Shown: positions 56,140 through 64,000 of the stretch, in pieces
Position numbering within the stretch: position 1 is the stretch's first letter
Layout of the letters: the number at the start of each line of letters is the position of its first letter
NCBI GenBank assembly: GCA_010909165.1
Contig: MU008173.1
Coordinates: forward strand, 248,001 to 312,000
DNA length: 64,000 bases
Direction: 5' to 3'
Source: Anthoceros angustus
Taxonomy: Eukaryota > Streptophyta > Anthocerotopsida > Anthocerotales > Anthocerotaceae
Program-made: the position numbers and the translations under genes
The notes under the pieces: generated by a model
Database searches by the model: none
The model's input: the letters and a program-made list of their open reading frames with translations, nothing else
Told to the model about the DNA's origin: nothing

Positions 56140-57417
56140 TCAGTCGCGAGCCTTGAAGTGGTTTCTCACCAAGTAAGCAGCGATCACAGTGGAGGCAGCT
56201 CCAAGGACGGCCAGGGCAGCCAGAGTGTCCCCGCGCTCCCAGGTGTTCACCAAGTTAGTGAGCTTCTGCCAAGGCGAGAACCTAGGGGGAGCAAGCACCG
56301 CCTTCACATGCTCCACAGTTTCAGCATTGGATACCAGAGGTGTATCAACAGGCACTTCAACAGGCTTGCAGCAAAACTCCGGCTGACGAGGGCTTAAAAC
56401 CCCCCCGTTTTCAGAAGCAACAGCCGCCTTGGCGCAAGCACACTCTCCCTGTCTGGCCTCGTTCCTGCTGCGCTGGCTCTCCTTCTGCTCTGCTTCGCCA
56501 ACCCCCATCTGTCCCCTCCATAGCCGCTCAATAACCTCCCCGTTCTTTATGTGTTCTTCAAGCAGGACGGGCACATCCTCAGGAGTGACATATCCAAACC
56601 AGTGCCCTTGAGCAAGCCCGTCCGACCCCGGTCGGAAGACGATCACATTCCCCGCATACTTGTGGCCACCGATGTGGGAGCACGGACGCACGAAGACCTC
56701 CCCTCCCAGCCCCGCTTTCTCGGCTTCCTCCTTAAAGCCATCGATCAAGACAGGTCCGCAGTAGCCACACCGCCTGTCCTTGGCCGCGTGAGCACACACA
56801 AAGACATGACTCCCACTGAGCTTCTCGGAAGGTACCACGCTCGACTCCTGCCCTTGCACCAGCACCTCCTCCACAAACGTCTCAACCTGCTCCGGCACCA
56901 AGCCCTTGTACCGCACCATGTCCGGAAAGATGAGCAGATCCCCGTCCCCCTCCTTGCCCTCACACACAGTCATCCTCGTCTTGCGAGGGATGTCCGCGCG
57001 CCTGGCCTTCAGAGCGGATGCCAAGCTCCGCGGAAGCTGGTCAGCTTCCGAGGCCTCCACCTGGCTGGGCCAGCTCTCCGCGTCCTTGTAGCACAGGAAC
57101 ACATGCCTCTCATACAGCTGCACTGTCCCGACCAGCGGCTTCTCATACATCTCCTTCCTGGCGAATCCAACCTCAGAATTCTCATCTTTCTTCGCCTCCC
57201 CGTTGGCCACATGCTCCACGCCATTCACAGGCTCCGCAGCCACCTCGCCATCGGCATGCACAACGGGTGCAGGTGCCTTCTCTCCGCCGTTAACTTCCGG
57301 TCCAAAATTGGCTGCAGCAGAGTCGGAACTCACTTCTTCCACAGCTGCTGTTGCAAAGGAGCTTTTCTCCTCAACCTCAGGCGCTGCCAATTCCACGACC
57401 CCGCCTTCGGACGCCAT
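56140..57417 (-). CDS. Sucrase/ferredoxin-like family protein (thioredoxin-like 2Fe-2S fold)
   Basis: Uninterrupted frame of 425 codons from ATG at 57417 (MASEGGVVEL). This start is chosen because the longer open frame has no upstream ATG and a 3' splice site (ctccctgcag) lies at 57475-57470. The first 90 residues are acidic and low in complexity. Residues 104-125 (RHVFLCYKDAESWPSQVEAS) begin the conserved domain. The core 204-260 has HVFVCAHAAKDRRCGYCGP, with Cys208, Cys217 and Cys220, then RPCSHIGGHKYAGNVIVF, with Cys246, His248 and His252. These residues are conserved in the family, which includes yeast Aim32 and Apd1-like proteins, where Cys and His ligate a 2Fe-2S cluster. A hydrophobic helix at 398-417 (TLAALAVLGAASTVIAAYLV) followed by RNHFKARD suggests a C-terminal membrane anchor. 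The cellular role in plants is not settled. Confidence 0.93.
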   Translation of the reverse strand: MASEGGVVELAAPEVEEKSSFATAAVEEVSSDSAAANFGPEVNGGEKAPAPVVHADGEVAAEPVNGVEHVANGEAKKDENSEVGFARKEMYEKPLVGTVQLYERHVFLCYKDAESWPSQVEASEADQLPRSLASALKARRADIPRKTRMTVCEGKEGDGDLLIFPDMVRYKGLVPEQVETFVEEVLVQGQESSVVPSEKLSGSHVFVCAHAAKDRRCGYCGPVLIDGFKEEAEKAGLGGEVFVRPCSHIGGHKYAGNVIVFRPGSDGLAQGHWFGYVTPEDVPVLLEEHIKNGEVIERLWRGQMGVGEAEQKESQRSRNEARQGECACAKAAVASENGGVLSPRQPEFCCKPVEVPVDTPLVSNAETVEHVKAVLAPPRFSPWQKLTNLVNTWERGDTLAALAVLGAASTVIAAYLVRNHFKARD

Positions 57418-57469
57418 GGCCTTGACGCTGTGATCCCCTAATTCAACCCTTGTGCGTGCCCTACTCGAT

Positions 57470-57560
57470 CTGCAGGGAGACAAGCAACGTGATCAGCCGC
57501 CAACACTGCGCTGCACACACACACTCTTCAGCCACGGGTGCAAGGCGACGAATCACGCAC
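57470..57560 (-). other. Probable 5' UTR intron of the sucrase/ferredoxin-like gene
   Basis: On the minus strand a donor CTCGAG|GTGCGTGA at 57561/57560 and an acceptor CTCCCTGCAG|ATCGAG at 57470/57469 would remove 91 bases from the leader. A TATA-like TATTTAT on the minus strand lies at about 57,722-57,716. Confidence 0.4.
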
Positions 57561-57749
57561 CTCGAGACGCAACTCAAGCTCGGAGCATTCGATATCAGCG
57601 GAATACGAGCAAGCAGCGGCAACAGCACATTCGGCCTAGGAATAGAAAAGGAGCTCGCACTGAACGTGAGCAGCTGGACCGAACACTCAAGCCTCACAAG
57701 GCCCGCGGCACGCTTCATAAATAATGTCGCCATATGAAGAGGCCATGCG

Positions 57750-60330
57750 TACCTTTTTCTCGCTCCCGGAATCATGGGTGACTTCATTCAACACCACTTA
57801 CCAGTGGGCACGTCTGCAGTCTACTTGGGTACGTAACTCTTCTCCATCTCAGAGCCCCACACTTCGAAGAAGAAGCGTGTGTTTCTTTAGGCCTTCAGGC
57901 GTGATACCGATTCTTTTCGTTCTCGTTTCGTCAGCCTCATCTTTCATTTGTTGAAGAGCCTCATACAAACAACATGTGTATCGGGGGACTTTGAAGGGCC
58001 TCCGAGTAGAGGTGCGAGCTTATATCGACGAGTTTATATGTCACGGGCCGGAGGACTTTAGAGCATGGGAAACTTAGAGAGCCTTGTAACATAGGGGTTA
58101 ATAAAGACAACGAGAAGTTGGAATGTGCACCTATACTAGGGTACTAGTCATATTAGCTGTTCTTATGTATATATTAAATGAATTTCTATCTATGCAATAC
58201 GTTCTAGAGGGCGCTATTATGAATAAACACAAGCAGCATAAATTCCATCATCGTGGTCGGCATCGATTAGTTCGAGCCATGTTGTTGCTGTCCAAGGCAA
58301 GACTCGGTATGCCTACAAAATTTTGGTTTTTTGAAATTGTTCATAAAGGGATTTCTACTAAGAGCGCAGTGTGTTTGGCATGTCTAGGGGTGCTCAAGTC
58401 CGAATCGGCTATCTTGTTTACCAAAAAACAAATTCTGAAATGGGCCACAACTACAACATTAAATGTCAAACCACAATGGTTTCTACATGTTATATACATT
58501 GGTCAGGTTTGCAATGGGCTGGAAAGCAATGCGAAGATCGCACAACAAGCGAGAGCGTCTCACCTGTATCCATAACACAGGGAAGTAGAGCACAAATGGA
58601 CATGTCTATTCACCATTGCGCAATGTAAAATCCCCAACCTACATCATGCGTTAGAAAAAACACTGCCAACAGTGCAACACATTCCTCCAATGATCGACAT
58701 ATCACATAGCTTGATGCATGAGAGGTTTTCACGGTACTAGCCTTGATTGGACGCCCATTGTTAGAGTATAGTCCATCATAGTTGCAATTCCAATCCACCG
58801 TAAAAAGGGCCCTTCTCCCTCTAGGTGTCCCTAAAGCTAATTAGTGGTCTCTGATCTACACACGCTACGGAGGTCATGCCTCCCTTTTCCTTGTTCCTTG
58901 AGGATGGTCAGAGGGGGCTTCAAGCCTCACTCTAAGAGAAGTAGTATGGGCAGGCACATGAGGCTCCCCTTCTCGATTTCTAGCCTCCATTTCTCGACCT
59001 GCAAGAGCTTGTCTCCGCTCTTGCTTGAGAAATGGAGTAGGTTCCTGGCATCAGGCCCGATCTTGCATCCAAGCCTTTTGAATCGCACCGACTTCTTTTT
59101 CTACTGCAATGAGGTTCCGCCTGGGTTTGGTCCAACCTCTGGCTTGTTTTCTTACATTAATTGTCTGATATAGGGCCCCTAAAGCGATCTTTGGAATACT
59201 CTAGCTTCTTCATGTCAATTGGCGGGCAGCGTATCGCAACACATGATACCATCTGAGATGTCATGTTCTTAATGGCTCAAGGAAGCGGCCCACATACATT
59301 GCTCAATGGCATTTCTCTCCAAGCTGATTGACTAGAGGGAACCAGGTCTTTGTTGCAGATGTAGTAGTAGCAGATGCTACTCAGGACACCGTCAACGAGC
59401 ATGTCATCATCAACCCTCCAGACCGGGTGGCGGAGGGATGTGCGACAACCAAGGCCTACAAGTACACCCCCATCTAGGAAGGCCTTGTGTTCATTTTGCT
59501 TGCTATCGAAACTCATAGGGCGATGTGCAAGGATTTTTTAAAGTTTATTAAGGGTTGTGCTAAGGCCTACCACACCTGTAAGAATGGGGTAGGTCTCCCC
59601 TTTCCTGTGTGGTGGCTTTTTTTTGGCTGCGTCTTTCCATCACCCTGCAGAGAGCGGTGACAAACGCAATTTACAGAACAACCTTAAATGCGGGAGACGC
59701 AACATCTTCAGTTCCCACGGTAAGTAAGCCCTTTCTTATTCCAAAGTACGATAATTAGGAGGCAATAGGTAGTTTCAGGGTAAACAATTGCGGGGACTAG
59801 CTCCCCTTGGCCTCTGGCCCTTTACTGCATATGGGACTTCCTATCTCAACATATTTATGAAGTATATGCATTCTTCTTTTCTCAAAAAAGCCCTTGCGGA
59901 GTACCATCGTAGAAGGACCATGCTGCAAAGCACCTTTTTTTTTTTTTTTCCCGCAACATGCTGCAAAACACATAGCCCGAATCCATATTATCGTTGGTGA
60001 GTTTTGTTGTTTTGCCGCTATATCTACCCTATTCTCTCAGCTAAAAATGGGATATGTTGATAATATTCTATACAATACAATGGGACTGGTGGCGAAGAAA
60101 GATAAAGTAGCATCCAGATAAGGGGCTTTGGTTTGTCGCAAGGTGACCGGCTAGGAATGCCTGAAATCAACCCGCGTTCTACAACCACAAGCGTCTGGTC
60201 ACGAAGAGTCCTTGAAATCCCCACTCCAGGCAGCAAAGTCCCTCAGGCCTTTTCCTTCCGTTCTCTCCACGACCCACGCGTACTCTTGTCTTCTCCCCAC
60301 TGTCCCGCCGGCTTCCGCTGCTCCTCTGCA
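57750..60330. other. Intergenic region upstream of the aldolase gene
   Basis: About 2.5 kb without a credible gene on either strand. It contains a T run of 13 bases near 59,937. Toward the aldolase gene the pair GATAAAG (60101) and GATAAGG (60117-60123) resembles I-box light-response elements. No TATA box is obvious between 60,130 and 60,300. Confidence 0.45.
60101..60123 (+). promoter_or_regulatory. Possible I-box pair (GATAA motifs) upstream of plastid aldolase
   Basis: GATAAAG and GATAAGG, 16 bases apart and about 210-230 bases before the start codon. I-box motifs are common in promoters of light-regulated photosynthesis genes. The call is by motif only. Confidence 0.3.
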
Positions 60331-62031
60331 ATGGCGGCCATGGCAGCCACCTCCAGCTTGCTGAAGCAGTCCGTGGCTGTGCCCAAGTCCGATTTCTCCG
60401 GCAAGGCAGTGCGCCAAGTAGCTGCACCCACCAGCGTCCGGTTGGCCGCGCCTCTGGCTGTGCGCGCCGGGGGGTATGAGGAGGAGCTGAGGAAGACCGC
60501 GGTATGTTCCGTTTCATGGGTTTTTGGTGTCGTAGTCTGAACTTCGCAGCTTGGTGTTGGTTGCCCATGCTACGGTGGGTTGTGGTGGGCAGAAATCGGT
60601 GGCGTCTCCGGGGCGGGGAATTCTGGCCATGGACGAGTCCAACGCCACCTGCGGGCTGCGGTTGGCGTCCATCGGGCTGGAGAACACCGAGGCTAACAGG
60701 CAGGCCTACAGGCAGCTCCTGGTGTCTACCCCGGGGCTGGGAGAGTACGTGTCCGGTGCCATCTTGTTCGAGGAGACCCTGTACCAGTCCACCACGGACG
60801 GGAAGAAAATGGTGGATGTCCTGACCGAGCAGAGCATTCTCCCCGGTATCAAGGTGGACAAGGTAGGTGGTGTCGAATTGTGGTGTCGAATTTCGGTACC
60901 TACTCTGCATGCATGCTTGCATGCTCTGTCGTTGCCTTTCTCATGCATTGTCGTTGCCTTTCTCATGCATTGTCGTTGCCTTTCTCATGCATGCTGTTGC
61001 ATGTTTTCCAGGGTTTGGTGCCTCTGGCAGGATCCAACAACGAATCCTGGTGCCAAGGTCTGGATGGCCTTGCCTCCCGAACTGCTGGCTACTACAAGCA
61101 GGGTGCTCGTTTTGCCAAGTGGTAAGTGTATTTCCCAAGGTTTTCTGTACATGCATCATTTTGGCCAGTGCTCTGAGCTGTTGTCCTCGTGGTCTACAGG
61201 AGAACTGTGATCAGCATTCCCAACGGCCCCTCTGAGCTGGCAGTCACTGAAGCTGCCTGGGGCCTTGCCCGATACGCTGCCATTTCACAGGTCCTTTCCT
61301 AGCTTCTCTATGTAAATAATTTCCCGTTTCGTCCAGCCCACTCTCGTCTCTGGACTTGTCCTTGTTTACTGAGGACCTGTCGTGACTGTGCAGGACAACG
61401 GTTTGGTCCCCATTGTTGAGCCCGAGATTCTGCTCGACGGTGAGCACGGCATCGACCGCACTCTGGAAGTTGCTGAGAAGGTGTGGTCCAAGGTGTTCTT
61501 CTTCCTGGCTGAGAACAATGTGCTGTTCGAGGGTATTCTCCTCAAGCCCAGCATGGTCACTCCCGGAGCCCAGAGCTCTGTGAAGGCCACACCCGAGCAG
61601 GTGGCGGAGTACACTCTCACCCTGCTGAAAAGGAGGGTGCCACCATCTGTCCCCGGGATCATGGTAAGACTGATTCCTCCTCGTCCAATTGTCTTCAACA
61701 CAGTCACCATGCCTGTGTAGTCTCCTGATAAGCTTTCTGTTGCTTCCTGCAGTTCTTGTCAGGAGGACAGTCCGAGGTGGAGGCCACCCTCAACCTCAAC
61801 GCCATGAACCAGAGCCCCAACCCGTGGCACGTGTCTTTCTCCTACGCCAGGGCTCTCCAGAACTCGGTTCTGAAGACCTGGAAGGGTCAACCGGAGAACG
61901 TGAAGGCAGCACAGCAGGCCCTCCTCGTGAGAGCGAAATTGAACTCCCTGGCTCAGCTCGGCAAGTATACCGCCGAAGGAGAATCAGAAGAAGCCAAGAA
62001 GGGAATGTTCGTTGCTGGATACACTTACTGA
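60331..62031 (+). CDS. FBA: Fructose-bisphosphate aldolase, class I, chloroplast
   Basis: Six exons: 60331-60501, 60593-60862, 61012-61121, 61200-61290, 61394-61663 and 61753-62031. All junctions are GT-AG, giving 1191 nt, or 396 residues. Residues 1-45 form a Ser/Ala/Lys-rich transit peptide, and the enzyme begins near [14 protein letters not shown]. Signatures seen: [12 protein letters not shown], Lys183 in RFAKWRTV, Glu223 and Glu225 in [12 protein letters not shown], and the Schiff-base Lys265 in [14 protein letters not shown]; the end is [11 protein letters not shown]. It cleaves or forms fructose 1,6-bisphosphate and sedoheptulose 1,7-bisphosphate from dihydroxyacetone phosphate plus glyceraldehyde 3-phosphate or erythrose 4-phosphate, in the Calvin cycle in the stroma. 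Length and all catalytic residues are normal, so it should be functional. GATAA motifs upstream hint at light regulation. Confidence 0.97.
60927..60992. repeat. 22-bp tandem repeat in aldolase intron 2, three units
   Basis: tgtcgttgcctttctcatgcat starts at 60927, 60949 and 60971. It fills nearly half of the 149-bp intron and ends about 20 bases before the acceptor. Confidence 0.93.
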
Positions 62032-62560
62032 GGTGATGTAGGGCCCGACCCCTCGGGATTTGTCCCCTACCTGACCTCCTTGCCTGTCATGAGGGTAGTG
62101 CAGCGATGGCGTGAGTCGAATTGACTCACCCTCAAAAAAGGGAAGGAAGGAAGGATCTGTACCCGGTGGCGCGGAAGGAAATTCGCCTCCTGGTCGTAAA
62201 TCTGCAGAACTACGTAGCAAAGCCTAACTTGGATTCTCTGAAATTTTTGTAATTCTTTACCACCCTAAATTATTCCTTGTTTTGCTGAATCAAAATGAAC
62301 CATCGCGACGCCTGGCTGGCCGGCCGTCTTTCACTGAGTGCTCTCTGTGCTACCACGGCCTGATCGGGGCCTTCTCCTCAAGAGCTGATTTGCTGGTGGA
62401 GACAGCAAAGATGTGGGCCGTCCAAGTCCCGGACCCTGAATCAGGTTTCATCCATCTCTGCCCGTTGATTGGCAAAGTGCGTTCGCGGTGTAGAAAATTC
62501 TCGTGCACCTCATGACATGATACCTGTCCTTGTCCAGACGCGCTTCTCTGAGCCGCAAAA
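62032..62560. other. Aldolase 3' UTR and spacer to the next gene
   Basis: No coding region. An acceptor-like ccttgtccag at 62527-62536, 24 bases before the next ATG, could end a leader intron of the downstream gene. The donor is not clear. Confidence 0.4.
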
Positions 62561-63655
62561 ATGTCTGTCACGACTCTTGGCACAGGCGAGTTCGAAAAGA
62601 AGATCCTGAGAAAGAAGGTGGTGGTGGTCGGAGCCGGGCTTGCCGGCGCGCTTGTGGCCAAGAAGTTGGAGAATCATGCCGAGGTATTCCTCGTAGATGC
62701 TAAGGACTTCTTCGAGGTCCCCACGGCAGCAAGACGGTGCATAGCGGAGCCGGCATTGGCCGCTAGAGCATGCTTCCTCCACTCCGACTATCTGGAGAAG
62801 CCAACCCTAGTAACAAACAGCGCCCGCAACGCCACCCGCACCGCCGTCACCACAGACCACGGCGAGCACATCGAGTTCGACTTCCTCGTCATCGCCACAG
62901 ACAACACCTACAAGAACGCGCTTACCAGGGAGGGCCGCCTCGAGGAGTTCCAGAAGGAGAACAAGAAGCTTGAGGCAGCCAAGCATGTGCTCATCGTGGG
63001 AGGGGGACCTTCGGGGGTTGAGCTGGCAGCGGAGGTGGCGACCAATTTCCCGGACGCCAAGCTCACGCTGGTGCACGCCGGGAGCAGGCTGCTGGAGCAC
63101 ATCCATCCCTCCGCGTCCAAGAAAGCCCTAGCGTGGCTGCAGGCCCGGGGAGTGGAGGTGATCTTGGAGGACAAGGTGGAGAACCTCAAGGCCCCGCCCT
63201 ACGCCACGGCCAAGGGCACCAAGATCCCGGCCGACGTGCACTTCCTGTGCTGCGGCAAGGCCGTGGGAAGCCCCTGGCTCCGGGAATCCGACTTCAAGGA
63301 CGCCCTGGACGAGCAGGGCCGGCTCAAGGTGGACGACACGCTGCGGGTGCCTGGCTTCCACAACGTGTTCGCGGTCGGGGATCTCACGGCCATCAAGGAG
63401 ATGAAAAAGGGGCACTACGCGGAGGCGCACGCCAATGTGTGCATCCAGAACATCAAGAAGCTCATCAAGGATCCCAAGTGCAAGCAGCTCAAGAAGTACA
63501 GGACGTCCAGATGCCTGGTGGCCGTGGTTCCGCTGGGCCGCCACAGCGCCATCTACCAGAGCCCGTGCTGCCTGTGCAGCGGCCGCGTAGCTGCCATCTG
63601 CCAGTGCAGCGATCTCGGCGTCTCCCGCACCAGGCGCCTGTTCGGGCTCAAGTAA
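62561..63655 (+). CDS. FSP1/AIFM2-like FAD-dependent NAD(P)H oxidoreductase
   Basis: Single-exon frame of 364 codons from ATG at 62561. An FAD-binding Rossmann motif is at residues 20-29 (VVVVGAGLAG). A second dinucleotide fold for NAD(P)H is at 143-152 (VLIVGGGPSGVELAAEV). The FAD-contacting end motif is at 269-275 (VFAVGDL). The order and the size of about 360 residues are those of the AIFM2/FSP1 family and its Arabidopsis homologues (annotated as FAD/NAD(P)-binding oxidoreductases), which reduce quinones with NAD(P)H. A role in quinone reduction and protection from lipid peroxidation is known for the animal member and only inferred here. The C-terminus (CLVAVVPLGR...RRLFGLK) keeps the family outline, with an unusual Cys-rich stretch, SPCCLCSGRVAAICQCS. 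No target peptide is obvious. It lies 530 bases downstream of the aldolase gene on the same strand, with its own spacer. Confidence 0.93.
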   Translation: MSVTTLGTGEFEKKILRKKVVVVGAGLAGALVAKKLENHAEVFLVDAKDFFEVPTAARRCIAEPALAARACFLHSDYLEKPTLVTNSARNATRTAVTTDHGEHIEFDFLVIATDNTYKNALTREGRLEEFQKENKKLEAAKHVLIVGGGPSGVELAAEVATNFPDAKLTLVHAGSRLLEHIHPSASKKALAWLQARGVEVILEDKVENLKAPPYATAKGTKIPADVHFLCCGKAVGSPWLRESDFKDALDEQGRLKVDDTLRVPGFHNVFAVGDLTAIKEMKKGHYAEAHANVCIQNIKKLIKDPKCKQLKKYRTSRCLVAVVPLGRHSAIYQSPCCLCSGRVAAICQCSDLGVSRTRRLFGLK

Positions 63656-64000
63656 GATCAGAATGATCGAGCCCCGCGCTTGCCTACGCATGCACTTGCT
63701 GATGCAATTCCGCATGCGATCCACTTCATGCCGCAAACCGTTTGCCTTTCTACGCCAGCATCTCCAAGTAACGAAATACCTGCGAACCCTAAACGCCTTG
63801 AGAGTGAAATCCCGACCGTGTGTTGAAAAACAGATGAAGTTGTGAAAGGAAGAGATTGGTCCACAACATGTGTGATCCACTTGTGATGAGGAAATTAAAT
63901 ATCCCTTCTTGGCTAGAGGTTCTGGGATTTTGTTTATACATCCTTATGGTGATCTCCATGTACTGTACATATTTACATATCTATCTTTATTTATATTTTG
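63656..64000. other. 3' flank of the FSP1-like gene
   Basis: Probably 3' UTR followed by AT-rich DNA up to the window end. No other gene is seen. Confidence 0.5.

Noticed and set aside
56551-57441. 296-codon plus-strand frame opposite the sucrase/ferredoxin-like gene
   Set aside because: It is antisense to a well-conserved coding region with catalytic-type Cys/His motifs. GC-rich codons keep the opposite frame open.
58123-58575. 150-codon frame in the aldolase upstream region
   Set aside because: No domain, no neighbouring exon with splice sites, and ordinary intergenic composition.
63128-63880. 250-codon minus-strand frame opposite the FSP1-like gene
   Set aside because: Shadow of a strongly supported gene; no domain of its own.

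Overview
This is nuclear DNA of a land plant. It holds intron-containing genes with GT-AG junctions, a plastid-targeted class I fructose-bisphosphate aldolase, a light-harvesting-like protein, Ty1/copia retrotransposons primed by initiator-Met tRNA, and fragments of P-class PPR and LRR genes. The low gene density, the style of the PPR repeats and a Plavaka-like transposase suggest a large genome of a seedless vascular plant (fern or lycophyte); that is inference, and the species cannot be named from sequence alone. Layout: 1-2.4 kb is GC-rich with no credible gene. 2.4-7.2 kb is a truncated copia element (minus strand) whose zinc-knuckle/protease/integrase block is inverted. 7.3-11.7 kb is one end of a DNA transposon with a CACTACTAGGAAAA terminus, subterminal repeats and a conserved accessory reading frame. 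11,683-34,642 is bounded by a second pair of inverted CACTACTAGGAAAA termini and an AAT direct repeat. It encloses a decayed Plavaka-type (CACTA/CMC superfamily) transposase, LRR gene fragments, a helicase fragment, several PPR fragments and a second copy of the accessory frame, so it looks like a 23-kb gene-capturing DNA transposon. 34.5-36.4 kb is a three-fold array of its terminus plus flank. 36.5-37.6 kb is a second truncated copia element. 37.6-43.1 kb holds minisatellites, dispersed repeats and a PPR relic. 43.1-53.5 kb is an F-box gene split by a full-length copia insertion with two 243-bp LTRs that differ at six positions. 54.7-63.7 kb is the gene-rich end, with four genes that look intact: a light-harvesting-like protein (5 exons), a sucrase/ferredoxin-like thioredoxin-fold protein (minus strand), plastid aldolase (6 exons) and an FSP1/AIFM2-like flavoprotein. 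Two of these serve the chloroplast (photoprotection, Calvin cycle). Nothing suggests the four form a functional cluster. Data quality: repeated copies in the transposon-rich 45 kb differ again and again by short losses at CTG/CAG (CHG) sites, and many segments occur as adjacent duplicates, often about 0.64 kb apart. Both may be sequencing or assembly artefacts, and they would explain many of the frameshifts. Coordinates of decayed genes are therefore envelopes.
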